Positions 23,757 to 32,041 of a DNA stretch of 64,000 bases are shown here, one piece after another. The notes beneath the pieces are model-generated. The model did not search any database, was not told where the DNA came from, and saw only the letters and a list, made by a program, of their open reading frames with translations. The stretch is from positions 682,001-746,000 of the forward strand of contig NZ_AP025458.1 in the NCBI RefSeq assembly GCF_024347295.1, read 5' to 3'. The position numbers were made by a program, and so were the translations under genes. The first letter of the stretch is position 1; the number at the start of each line of letters is the position of its first letter. The stretch is from Vibrio artabrorum. Lineage in GTDB: Bacteria > Pseudomonadota > Gammaproteobacteria > Enterobacterales > Vibrionaceae.

Positions 23757-25679
23757 CTATTGAGTTTGTTCTAGTAAGTGCGTTTTTAGGAAGCGATCCA
23801 TTGCTTGATAACCATCAAGACGGTTTTCTAGAGAGCGAAAACCATGTCCTTCGTTTTCTTTTACTATGTATTTCACATTAACGCCACGATCACGTAATGC
23901 TTTGACGATCTGGTCTGATTCACTTTTTACTACACGTGGGTCCTGGGCACCTTGTAGGACTAACAATGGTGCTTTAATTTGATCCACATGAAACACTGGA
24001 GAGTAAGCTTTCATCATTTCTGCATCTTCAGGGTCATTTGGGTTACCCACTTGTTCATGCAGCATAGCTAGGATTGGTATCCAGTACGATGGAATAGAAT
24101 TCATGAAGGTCATTAGGTTGGAAATACCAACGTAGTCAATACCACATTTGTACAGATCAGGAGTAAATGTCACGCCTGCCAATGCTGCATATCCACCATA
24201 TGATGCTCCGTAAATGCACACGTCGCCATCCTTGGCATAACCTTGGTTAATCGCCCATTTTACTCCGTCAGTAATGTCGTCTTGCATCGACTGCCCCCAT
24301 TGCTTGAATGACTTCTCCCAGAATTCACGTCCATAGCCAGTTGACCCTCGAAAGTTCATTTGTAGTACGGCAATACCACGGTTAGCAAATAGTTGTACTT
24401 CAGGTTGGAATCCCCAATTATCACGCTCCCACGGACCACCGTGTGGCAATACAATTAAAGGTAAGTTTTTTGCTTCACGACCTTTTGGTAGTGTTAAATA
24501 ACCATGAATGGTTTCGCCATCACGAGCGGTGTAAGAAATAGGTTTCATCTTCGCCATATCTTCTGGCTTGTGCCATGGAGCATTTTCTGCCAATTTTTCT
24601 AGTATGTCTCTATCACGATCGTAATAATAATAGTTTGGACGATCAACGTCACTGTATGTAACAACAATCATCTTACGTTCGTCACGGGTCATGTTGCTGA
24701 CTGCTATTTCTACTCCTGGTAACTTTTCTTGTAGACGGTTAAATGTTTTTTCGTAACCTTTATCAAGGAAGTGGTAATGAAGCTTATCGGTTACATACGA
24801 GATAGTTGTCAACTTATTGAGGGCATTTGAGTAACTTGCATTGGTCACGTCGACCTTTGGGTGAGTGAATATCTCACGAACCTCTTTGTTGGCTTTCACG
24901 TCGTACTCAACAATAGCAGATTTATCGCGGGTGATCCGAGACGCAACATACAGATTCTTATTATCTGGTGTGAACGAGATTGGTGAAAATTGATCCTTAA
25001 AAGTTAGTTTTTTTAAAGGATGAAACTCTTCGTTCACTGTATTCCGATACAGAACGGTGGTATTGACGCCGTCTGAGGTTAAAATTACACGAATATTCCC
25101 TTTATGGTCAGTTCCCCAATAACGTACGTTGCCCGGATTTTGTGCAACAAGTGTATTTTTGCCGGTTTTCAAATTATGACGATAAACATCAAATATTTGT
25201 GAATTACGTTCATTGGTTGATATAAGGATATCATCAGGTTGGTTATCTAGTGGATCGAGTACGTAAGCCTTTACCCCTGATGTAGGTGTGATGGCTTGTT
25301 CTTTGCCTGTTTTGACATTGACGGCCACAAGATAGAAATTTTCATCACCACTAGTATCGCGTGAGTAAATAATTGTGTCATCACCAACCCAATAGTAGTT
25401 ATCTATATCACGTGTGGAAACTGAAGTAATGCGTTTAATGTCTTCTGGTTTTCCTATCGGATGAACAAACACGTTGCGGCGGTCTTGCCATGGTTTCATC
25501 ATTGAGATGTACTCACCAGCTGGAGATATCTGGTAGTTAGATACTTCTGAATTTCGAAAGAAGTAGTCAACGGGATACTCAGGTGGAATAGTCTCGGTAT
25601 TTGTGATAGCGGAGGTTTGACTGCAACCTACCAGTAGTAGTCCAAAAGCGGTAGCAAGAATGAATCGGCGAATCGTCAT
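23757..25679 (-). CDS. S9-family (prolyl-oligopeptidase-like) lipoprotein peptidase
   Basis: 640 residues from ATG 25679, set by an aaggag RBS; an in-frame ATG 13 codons upstream lacks one. The signal sequence ends in the lipobox LLLVGC (Cys19), so the enzyme is a lipoprotein facing the periplasm or surface. Residues about 45-370 form the beta-propeller and about 380-640 the alpha/beta-hydrolase domain. The catalytic triad is visible as Ser493 (GASYGG), Asp580 (GAQDPRV) and His612 (EGHGF). It cleaves short peptides, as far as the family tells. It is isolated between IS remnants as a cargo gene. Confidence 0.93.
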   Translation of the reverse strand: MTIRRFILATAFGLLLVGCSQTSAITNTETIPPEYPVDYFFRNSEVSNYQISPAGEYISMMKPWQDRRNVFVHPIGKPEDIKRITSVSTRDIDNYYWVGDDTIIYSRDTSGDENFYLVAVNVKTGKEQAITPTSGVKAYVLDPLDNQPDDILISTNERNSQIFDVYRHNLKTGKNTLVAQNPGNVRYWGTDHKGNIRVILTSDGVNTTVLYRNTVNEEFHPLKKLTFKDQFSPISFTPDNKNLYVASRITRDKSAIVEYDVKANKEVREIFTHPKVDVTNASYSNALNKLTTISYVTDKLHYHFLDKGYEKTFNRLQEKLPGVEIAVSNMTRDERKMIVVTYSDVDRPNYYYYDRDRDILEKLAENAPWHKPEDMAKMKPISYTARDGETIHGYLTLPKGREAKNLPLIVLPHGGPWERDNWGFQPEVQLFANRGIAVLQMNFRGSTGYGREFWEKSFKQWGQSMQDDITDGVKWAINQGYAKDGDVCIYGASYGGYAALAGVTFTPDLYKCGIDYVGISNLMTFMNSIPSYWIPILAMLHEQVGNPNDPEDAEMMKAYSPVFHVDQIKAPLLVLQGAQDPRVVKSESDQIVKALRDRGVNVKYIVKENEGHGFRSLENRLDGYQAMDRFLKTHLLEQTQ

Positions 25680-25943
25680 TGTATAATACTCCTTGTGTTG
25701 AAAATCTGCCTGTATCATTTATGTCGGTTTGAGAGGATAAATTATCATCATCAAAAAAGAGGAGAGACAAAGCAGCGAAAGAAAATCCAGAATTGAATAG
25801 ATGAATAGATGAATAGATGAATAGAGCTTACCTTGTAAGCATTTTTAAATCTATACATAACGACTATACAATATTCGAACTTTCTTCCTGAAATTAACAT
25901 TGGCTGGAGGTGTAGATACCATCTCTCAGAAACGACCACAAAC
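25680..25943. other. Peptidase upstream region with octamer tandem repeat
   Basis: This stretch holds the peptidase promoter region and, at 25794-25825, about four tandem copies of the octamer gaatagat. No ORF is supported. The octamer tract lies about 115 bp upstream of the peptidase start, far enough to be neutral but close enough to affect promoter spacing if an upstream promoter is used. Confidence 0.5.
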
Positions 25944-26936
25944 TTAATTTAAGGTTAATTCAGACTGATATCTTGTCTGATTTTTTATAACGCCAAAACA
26001 TATTTGAATTAGCTTTCTCATAGCTGCACCTAACGCTTGCATTTTTGTTTTACCAGCGGCTAATAGCCGCTTTTTTTGTGCTTTGATATCGGGATTGTAT
26101 TTGCCAGCGCTAACTGCGGCCAAAAATATTTTTGACCGAATTCGAGATGGTCCAATTTTACTCAATGTGGTTCTACCTTTAAATGAGCCAGACTCATTAA
26201 GCCTTGGCGTAAGACCTACAAATGCAGCCGCTTGCTTGGCTGTTGAGAAGCTCTTAGCTGAAAATAAATACACCAGCTCTCTCGACATTACCTTTCCGAT
26301 ACCTACAACACTCATAAGTAAATCATGATTTTTACTCATGACGGGACAAGCCGAAATGATGACATCAATTTCACGTTCAATGTCCTTAATTTCATCATCT
26401 AAAATGTGGACAATTCGTTTAATTGATAACAGAACTCGCTCATGAGAAGCACTGATTGTGCAAGCTTCAAGTCGGTTGCTTTCTCTCAAACGATCTTTTT
26501 CCAACGCTGACAGCCTACGAACTAACGCTTTGATTGACCTTATGTTCTCGGCATCTGGTTTCCACAAAGAAGTATGCTCATATTGTGCATCACCGTATCT
26601 TGCAAGCATATATGAGTCTGATTTATCAGTTTTATGAATTAACCCTAGCGATTGAGAGAATTTCTTCGCTTTACCTGGGTTTGAAATGATGATTTGAAAA
26701 CCTGACGTGTGTAAATATAAAGCGATGGCTTCATGATAAACGCCTGTAGATTCCATCGTAATGACGATTTCGTTGGGTTGGCATCTAGCTTGCCTTAACA
26801 ACCAATCATTGATTATTGAATAATCGACTTTCCGATTTTTAAAACACCGAAATTTTCGACCGCTCTTGGTTTGATTTAGTAATAAACAGAAATCTAAAGA
26901 ATCTTTACTCACATCAATTCCAACATTTACTCTCAT
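25944..26936 (-). CDS. IS110-family transposase
   Basis: 330 residues starting MRVNVGIDVSKDSLDFCLL at ATG 26936; the open frame appears longer only because it reads into the IS5 element. DEDD-domain residues: Asp in GIDVSKD, Glu in TMESTGVYHEA and Asp pair in HKTDKSDSYMLARYG. The C-terminal domain has SVVGIGKVMSRELVY and AAFVGLTPRLNESGSF (Ser). The IS5 insertion sits against the start codon: the duplicated target tatcaacga begins at the A of the ATG, so the native RBS and promoter are displaced to 28008. Expression would now depend on the IS5. Confidence 0.9.
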   Translation of the reverse strand: MRVNVGIDVSKDSLDFCLLLNQTKSGRKFRCFKNRKVDYSIINDWLLRQARCQPNEIVITMESTGVYHEAIALYLHTSGFQIIISNPGKAKKFSQSLGLIHKTDKSDSYMLARYGDAQYEHTSLWKPDAENIRSIKALVRRLSALEKDRLRESNRLEACTISASHERVLLSIKRIVHILDDEIKDIEREIDVIISACPVMSKNHDLLMSVVGIGKVMSRELVYLFSAKSFSTAKQAAAFVGLTPRLNESGSFKGRTTLSKIGPSRIRSKIFLAAVSAGKYNPDIKAQKKRLLAAGKTKMQALGAAMRKLIQICFGVIKNQTRYQSELTLN

Positions 26937-26944
26937 ATCAACGA

Positions 26945-27998
26945 GGCTTTGTTGCGTAATTAAATTTAGAGATAGAGCCACCCCGTTTCGCGTATTCCTT
27001 AGTCAATACGACAAGTTTCAGGCATACCTAACCCAGTAAGCTTGTTCAACGCTTTTATCATCGCGTAAGTTTCACCCACCTGTGCATTGTAATTTCTTAA
27101 GCTCAGTTGCCCTCCTAGCAACTGTTTAACTCGATACATTGCTGTTTCTGAGAGTGAACGTTTGTGGTATCCATACCGCTCTTTCCAATACTTATTTGAG
27201 CCGTATAATTTCTGGCAACCCACGGCGAGATTTCGAGGGTGACCACGCTCCCAGAAGGCTGCCCCTTCTCTTGGGGGAATAAGCGCAATGGCTCCCTTAA
27301 TCTTAATAGCAGCGTGACACGCTCTCGTGTCGTAAGCGCCATCACCAGACACCTCAAGGATACTTCGGCGTGTTTGTTTCAGTAAGTTAGGGAATACTTC
27401 TCCATCTGTAACCGTCGATAAACTTAGCTCGGCGGCAATGATCTCATGAGTGTTGGTATCGACGGCAATATGAAGCTTTCTCCAGACTCTACGCTTGCCA
27501 TCCGTCCCGTGTTTTTTGACTTTCCATTCACCTTCGCCATAAACCTTAAGGCCAGTTGAATCAATGGCTAGGTGTTGTATCGCTCCTCTCGTTTTAGTCT
27601 TAAATGAAACCTCAACTTGCTTGGCTCTACGACTGATGCAGGTGTAATGCGGACAACTTAACGGTACATGGGCTAACCTAAATATCGAGTCGATAAATCC
27701 TTGAAGCGCTCTCAATGGCATAGAAAAAACTCGTTTCACCATGAGTGCTGTCGTGATAGCTAAATCACTGAACCGACGCGGCCTCCCGCGCTTATTCTGT
27801 TTACTTTGCGCCCACCCGCTTATTGCTTCTTCATCAATCCAAAAGGTCAGAGAGCCACGGTTAATGAGTGATTGGTTGTATTGCTTCCAGTTGGTTGTTT
27901 TGTAACGAGGCTTAGGCATAGGGCTACGAGAGAGGGGGGAGGTAGCTGATCAGATCGTAGGTTCTTGATTTAGTTCCATTGAATTACGCAACAAAGCC
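26945..27998 (-). mobile_element. IS5-family (IS903-type) element, intact copy
   Basis: A 1054-bp element with inverted repeats ggctttgttgcgtaatt at both ends and a perfect 9-bp target duplication tatcaacga at 26936-26944 and 27999-28007. Nine-base duplications are typical of the IS903 subgroup. It is nearly identical to the decayed copy at 369-1419. Confidence 0.95.
26999..27919 (-). CDS. IS5-family transposase, intact
   Basis: 306 residues. DDE core: Asp in LAIDSTGLKVYGEGEW, Asp in VSGDGAYDTRACH, and the Y(2)R(3)E(6)K-type signature in YHKRSLSETAMYRVKQLLGG. The N-terminus (YNQSLINRGSLTFWID) is the usual IS5 DUF4096/HTH-like region. There is no frameshift, so it can probably move itself and the broken copy. 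Confidence 0.95.
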   Translation of the reverse strand: MPKPRYKTTNWKQYNQSLINRGSLTFWIDEEAISGWAQSKQNKRGRPRRFSDLAITTALMVKRVFSMPLRALQGFIDSIFRLAHVPLSCPHYTCISRRAKQVEVSFKTKTRGAIQHLAIDSTGLKVYGEGEWKVKKHGTDGKRRVWRKLHIAVDTNTHEIIAAELSLSTVTDGEVFPNLLKQTRRSILEVSGDGAYDTRACHAAIKIKGAIALIPPREGAAFWERGHPRNLAVGCQKLYGSNKYWKERYGYHKRSLSETAMYRVKQLLGGQLSLRNYNAQVGETYAMIKALNKLTGLGMPETCRID

Positions 27999-28007
27999 TA
28001 TCAACGA

Positions 28008-28224
28008 CTCCACTTGTGCATACAGCGTCATTAGTTAATAACTAAGCGCTCGGATACCATCCAGTATTAGAGAAAGTAAAATCAGGGGATAATCTACAGC
28101 TCAATGTTAAACATTACGTGGTCAAACATCCTCACTGATTTTAGAGCTTGGAGGATAGCTAATCATCCAAAACTTCAATGGCTTTTAGATAATAAGCATT
28201 CAATTAAATAACCAAGGTTACCGT
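28008..28224. other. Displaced upstream region of the IS110 element, then spacer
   Basis: The first part was the leader of the IS110 transposase before the IS5 insertion. In IS110-group elements the guide RNA lies upstream of the transposase, so part of it may be encoded here. The right end of the IS110 element is not identifiable. The last 100 bp hold the promoter region of the LysM lipoprotein gene. Confidence 0.35.
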
Positions 28225-28611
28225 ATGAACTTAAAGTCTATCGCTTTATCAATAACAACGTTATCAGCACTTGCAATGAGTGGCTGTGCGTCTAATGATG
28301 ATTTAATCGCAGCACAAGAAAAACAACAGCAACAAATTACTCAACTCGAATCTCAAATCGAAAAAGTTGAGCAAAAGACGCAAAAGCAAGAGCGCGCTAT
28401 TCAAATGGCGAACCAGCAAACCAATAAACTTCTGACAGACCAAGCAAAAGAGAAAGAGCAGAAGAGTATGCGCTATGTCGTAAAAGAAAACGATACATTA
28501 TATAGCATTGCTAAAGAGCACCGTATGGGAGTGGATGCATTAACACAGCTTAACCCACAACTTTCTAACCCTAACCTATTGCTTATTGGGAGCACGATTA
28601 ACGTTAAGTAA
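28225..28611 (+). CDS. LysM-domain lipoprotein
   Basis: 128 residues. Lipobox LAMSGC (Cys21); residues 25-85 form an Lpp-like coiled coil very rich in Gln, Glu and Lys; residues about 84-128 form one LysM domain (YVVKENDTLYSIAKEHRMGVDALTQLN, then NLLLIGSTINV). It should be an outer-membrane-anchored peptidoglycan-binding protein. The RBS is weak (aaccaagg). Its neighbours do not suggest a pathway. Confidence 0.85.
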   Translation: MNLKSIALSITTLSALAMSGCASNDDLIAAQEKQQQQITQLESQIEKVEQKTQKQERAIQMANQQTNKLLTDQAKEKEQKSMRYVVKENDTLYSIAKEHRMGVDALTQLNPQLSNPNLLLIGSTINVK

Positions 28612-28628
28612 TATTTTTTAGTAAAGAC

Positions 28629-28662
28629 GGGGTTCTGCTGTTCAATTACCAGAACCCTATTC
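28629..28662 (+). terminator. Hairpin after LysM lipoprotein gene
   Basis: An 8-bp stem gggttctg / cagaaccc (28631-28638, 28651-28658) with a 12-nt loop, followed by tattcctag, only weakly T-rich. Confidence 0.4.
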
Positions 28663-28801
28663 CTAGTTTATGAACGGCTGTGCTTAAAGGAAATACAATT
28701 TACCTTTCACCGAGCACTAAGGCTGACAGTCTTGAATAAACACAGTCGACCGAAATAAAAATGTGTGCGTGTGATACGCAGTTGTTAAAAATAACCCCCT
28801 T

Positions 28802-29464
28802 TTAATTACTACTTGTTCCAAAACAACGATGTCCTTCGCCATAATGCTTTGTGTCAAGCTTGGCTAAGTAAGTGGCCCTCCCATAGGCATCGAATAACTT
28901 CTCTTGCCAACCCAGTTGATTACGCCTGATCACGTATCCCGACTTATCTGGAAACTCCACCAGCGGCATGTAATTTTCCATGTCATCGGACAATGACAAT
29001 AGAAATAACCTCCTCTCCATGTTCTGCATGGCTCTTGCCCAAGCCGTGTAGACTTTACCGCTCAAGTGCTCAGGATTAAGCCTCGTATAATCACCCAAGC
29101 CACTGTAGTACTCATTACTGACAATAATCATTACGTGATAATGATCTTTCTCAGCACTCTTACGCTCTCTTGCCCAAATGTAACGCACTGGACATGCGTG
29201 TACCTTTTGACCGTAACGTTGCTTACGTTTCCGTTCAGCTTCAATTTGACTGCGTAATGACTCTATAAATAACGTCATTGGATTCAAATCATAAAGAGCA
29301 TAACCATCAATAGAACAGGTTGACGGCAAACGTAAATCCACTCGAAACACTAAAATACGAGCACTATGATTCGCTAATGCTTTATTAAATACCTTCTGTA
29401 TTGATAACAAGTAATCCTTGTTATGTACGTATTGAGTAAATATAGGGTAATTAATATTTTCCAT
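28802..29464 (-). CDS. Inovirus Gp2 / YagK-YfjJ family protein
   Basis: 220 residues from ATG 29464, which has the better RBS (gaggatagg); a further in-frame ATG lies at 29476. The core (ILVFRVDLRLPS, YIWARERKSAEKDHYHVMIIVS, SGYVIRRNQ) is the YagK/YfjJ C-terminal domain, related to inovirus Gp2 replication proteins. The His-x-His in HYHV lies where HUH nucleases bind metal. In CP4-57 yfjJ follows yfjI and alpA in the same order as here. The function in the island is unknown, perhaps replication of an excised circle. Confidence 0.82.
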   Translation of the reverse strand: MENINYPIFTQYVHNKDYLLSIQKVFNKALANHSARILVFRVDLRLPSTCSIDGYALYDLNPMTLFIESLRSQIEAERKRKQRYGQKVHACPVRYIWARERKSAEKDHYHVMIIVSNEYYSGLGDYTRLNPEHLSGKVYTAWARAMQNMERRLFLLSLSDDMENYMPLVEFPDKSGYVIRRNQLGWQEKLFDAYGRATYLAKLDTKHYGEGHRCFGTSSN

Positions 29465-29476
29465 ACCTATCCTCAT

Positions 29477-29742
29477 TGAACTTATTCTTAACTAATATAT
29501 ACACGTGCATTAGCATACACCTTAGTATATATGCATTAAGGTATTATTATTGAGTTGGTATTAATGTATTGCTTTAAATGTATTACTGATTGTTAGATGT
29601 ATATTACCAATAACCGACCCGAACGATAATGAAATAAACATTAAAAATCCAAACAACCATTGGTTATTATTTAAAATAGATCATTACAAACAACTCCGAA
29701 GTTAATTTATATGAGGCGTTTAATTTAAAAGGAATCTAAGAA
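29477..29742. other. AT-rich intergenic region
   Basis: About 265 bp, very AT-rich, between the divergent yfjJ-like gene and a small plus-strand gene. It contains several tatatacac/cattaagg repeats (29490-29545) and could hold an origin or AlpA-type operator, but no iteron set is clear. Confidence 0.35.
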
Positions 29743-29853
29743 ATGAAACTATTTAAATTTATATACATCATCTTTTTGTCAACTTTACTTGCTGTAGGTT
29801 TCCTTAAACTTGCAGGACTCCCATTGATACAACCTCTTGTTCTCATTGGGTAA
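29743..29853 (+). CDS. 36-aa membrane peptide
   Basis: ATG 29743 follows a good RBS (aaaggaatctaag, with agga 14-17 nt upstream). The peptide is basic at its N-terminus (MKLFKF) and then hydrophobic almost to the end. It faces convergently towards the DUF3987 gene, 38 bp away. It could be a type I toxin-like or phage small membrane peptide; neither antisense RNA nor family match can be shown. Confidence 0.4.
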   Translation: MKLFKFIYIIFLSTLLAVGFLKLAGLPLIQPLVLIG

Positions 29854-29890
29854 GCGCCCGATACATTGACTCTCAACCATGCCTAAATGT

Positions 29891-31420
29891 TTAGTAATGA
29901 GACATAGGCAAGGGTGGAATCGAAACCGTTGATAAATCTACTTGCTGTTTAGGTAAGTCTTGTGGATGCGCAGGAAATAGATCAATGACCTTCGTTTGGC
30001 CTACTAGCAACTGTGAGAACCGAGGGTCGGGCCCCAAATAGTCTAATGCTGCCTTTAGAGCTTTACTCTTTCGCAAACAATTGGGACCATACTGGAGAAT
30101 ATAGTTATTCTTGATGTACCGAGTCCCTGCATTTGCTCTTTGTGCTAACCAATTCGCTAATACCTCCGCATCAAGTACATACTGTGGGGGACTTGGTGGT
30201 GAACAAAATAGCCCCATAAACTCTGACGAATAATAGGCCACAATGTTGATGGCATCCCAGAGCGTCGAGAGCGGTATCTCTGAGAGAGTTTCATCCTCTG
30301 AGTAGACTTCAAAACAATGCAATATTGCAGCAACACGAACTGTGTTTTCAACAAGCTTAGAAGCATGGTCTTTAGCAAACTCAAATCGTCCACCTGGCTT
30401 CATGCTCGTTTCAATTTCATTTGAAATTTCCGTAAGGACCTTTTTAGCGTCATAGCAGAATTTAACGACTCTTCGTTTGCGCTCGTCGATTTCTAGTGGC
30501 AATAGCTGAAGTAATGAATAGACTCGTTCATTGAATTCATCGATTGCTTCCGTTGGAATCTTTATGCCGTACGATTGACGGTTGCCACAGTTTGAAGGCG
30601 GATAGCAGAGTAAGAAACGAGCGAAGAAGCCATTATCACGTACATCATCTGTAGATTTTGTGATAAACTTTTTCACGGTACTTACTTGAGTCATGATCGC
30701 TACGGTCAAGCGAGCATCTTCAATGATGATATCATTGCTTGATTTTCTGCTTACTCTGGTGTCTTCGCCTGACCAAAGATCGTTCAAAAAGCTAGTGTTT
30801 CTCATGAGTAGAGAATTTAGGATCTTGGCCCCTTCGCTGCTGCTAAGTATTGCATTAGCCCCCACACCTTGTAGCTCAGCCTGCAAAGCTTGCGGCGTGA
30901 CGTCTTCAAACCGGATAACTCTCGGCTTAGGCGCTTGCGGCTCGTTCAATTGATGATCGACAAGCCTTTCAATGGCAATGTCTTTCTCTTCATTAGAAGC
31001 ATCAAGCATTTCTTGCATTAAATACTTCTCTACCTCTCGATATTCACTTATGATTAGGGCATGCCTAACTAAGGCTCGCTTTAAGCGCTTAGTATCATCA
31101 AGCATGAACCTCTTGAGTCCTTTAATTACTTTCGATTCAAGACTCGATTTTCGCTCGCCAGAACCAGCAACAGTCAATATGTTCAAAGAAATTGGACCTG
31201 CTTTGCCTGTTAATGGATTCTCCACATCCACTAATCCCTGAAGGGAGGTTGAGGACGCGGCTAGAGCTGCCGACAAATTCATTGCGCGTGGCGTTTGAGT
31301 CATCTGCTCAAGATTGTCTAAGGCTCTAAAAATAGTAGAATCGTTTCTGAAGTAGGGCGGTACGGATTGGTAAGGAAACCAAGCTGTGCCCTGAAGGCCT
31401 ATAGGAAGCACATTGCTCAT
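29891..31420 (-). CDS. DUF3987 protein (YfjI-like)
   Basis: 509 residues. The pattern LNILTVAGSGERKSSLESKVIKGL (about 78-101) is the DUF3987 nucleotide-binding loop (GSGERKS in place of GxxxxGKS), followed by an acidic strand (TPQALQAEL, SSSEGAKIL) and a sensor-like region (IMTQVSTVKKFI, DNGFFARFLLCYP). It is a primase/helicase-like ATPase relative on satellites and cryptic prophages. It overlaps the alpA-like gene by 4 bp (ATGA), so the two are translated together. Confidence 0.88.
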   Translation of the reverse strand: MSNVLPIGLQGTAWFPYQSVPPYFRNDSTIFRALDNLEQMTQTPRAMNLSAALAASSTSLQGLVDVENPLTGKAGPISLNILTVAGSGERKSSLESKVIKGLKRFMLDDTKRLKRALVRHALIISEYREVEKYLMQEMLDASNEEKDIAIERLVDHQLNEPQAPKPRVIRFEDVTPQALQAELQGVGANAILSSSEGAKILNSLLMRNTSFLNDLWSGEDTRVSRKSSNDIIIEDARLTVAIMTQVSTVKKFITKSTDDVRDNGFFARFLLCYPPSNCGNRQSYGIKIPTEAIDEFNERVYSLLQLLPLEIDERKRRVVKFCYDAKKVLTEISNEIETSMKPGGRFEFAKDHASKLVENTVRVAAILHCFEVYSEDETLSEIPLSTLWDAINIVAYYSSEFMGLFCSPPSPPQYVLDAEVLANWLAQRANAGTRYIKNNYILQYGPNCLRKSKALKAALDYLGPDPRFSQLLVGQTKVIDLFPAHPQDLPKQQVDLSTVSIPPLPMSHY

Positions 31421-31653
31421 TGAATGCCCCCCTCATCATCAGACTGACGCGCTCTAGTTCTAGAGTATATCCACGCATGGATTTCGGACGACAACCAACC
31501 GACAGCTCGCGAACCAAGAGCTACGGGGTTAGGAAAAGTTGAATCGTATCTGGGTGAGTTGTGATTGAGCTTGTCGTAAATAGACGATCTAGAAAGCCCC
31601 GTGATTTTTATTAGGTCATGAATACGATAGATGTGTGTGTCATTGCTATTCAT
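31417..31653 (-). CDS. AlpA-family transcriptional regulator
   Basis: 78 residues, MerR-like winged HTH (YRIHDLIKITGLSRSSIYDKLNHNSPRYDSTFPNPVALGSRAVGWLSSEIHAWI pattern, residues 9-63). AlpA proteins act as excisionase-like or activating factors for adjacent integrases in P4-type elements. Here it lies between the integrase region and yfjI, as in CP4-57. RBS aggagg upstream of ATG 31653. Confidence 0.92.
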   Translation of the reverse strand: MNSNDTHIYRIHDLIKITGLSRSSIYDKLNHNSPRYDSTFPNPVALGSRAVGWLSSEIHAWIYSRTRARQSDDEGGIQ

Positions 31654-32041
31654 TTATGTTCCTCCTATTTGTAACCAGAGAGTACACTTTAAATCAAAGC
31701 AAAAATCGAATCATCGTACTTAGGAAACTCCATAAACTCCAAAGTGGCATTAAGAACTGTTTTTTTGAAGCCCATCACAACTAAGCTATAAAACGGCGCA
31801 TGGGAGTTTGGAATTAGGAAAGGCTATTGACAGGGGGCTAGTTCTATCGGTTGATTATCGTTCTCACGAACGTGCAGCACATTGCCAATGTCAAAGCCAT
31901 AAGGTGAGGAATTGCTGCTAGTACAGGGGCTGTAAAGCCGAAAGTACCATAGTTGAAACCACCGACTAAAGTCGGTGGTTTCAATCTTCTAGAAATCAAT
32001 GAACAATTCCGATCTAGAATGGTGTTATTGCAGCTGACCAT
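31654..32041. other. Gap with a perfect 12-bp hairpin
   Basis: There is no gene. Positions 31955-31982 form gaaaccaccgac / gtcggtggtttc with loop taaa, a perfect 12-bp stem. Such stems of a ccaccgac-taaa type are characteristic of subterminal hairpins of IS200/IS605 elements, so this may be a residual IS end. An apparent 65-codon minus-strand frame across it is not supported. Confidence 0.45.

Noticed and set aside
369..27998. Composite transposon formed by the two IS5 copies
   Set aside because: The copies lie in opposite orientation 25.5 kb apart, one is broken, and the intact copy has its own 9-bp target duplication, which shows it inserted alone.
29477..29742. Iteron origin of replication
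   Set aside because: Short AT-rich similar motifs are present, but no three or more equal-length direct repeats at helical spacing could be found by eye.
31844..32041. 65-codon minus-strand ORF
   Set aside because: It spans a perfect hairpin resembling an IS end, lacks an RBS and has no homology that I recognise.
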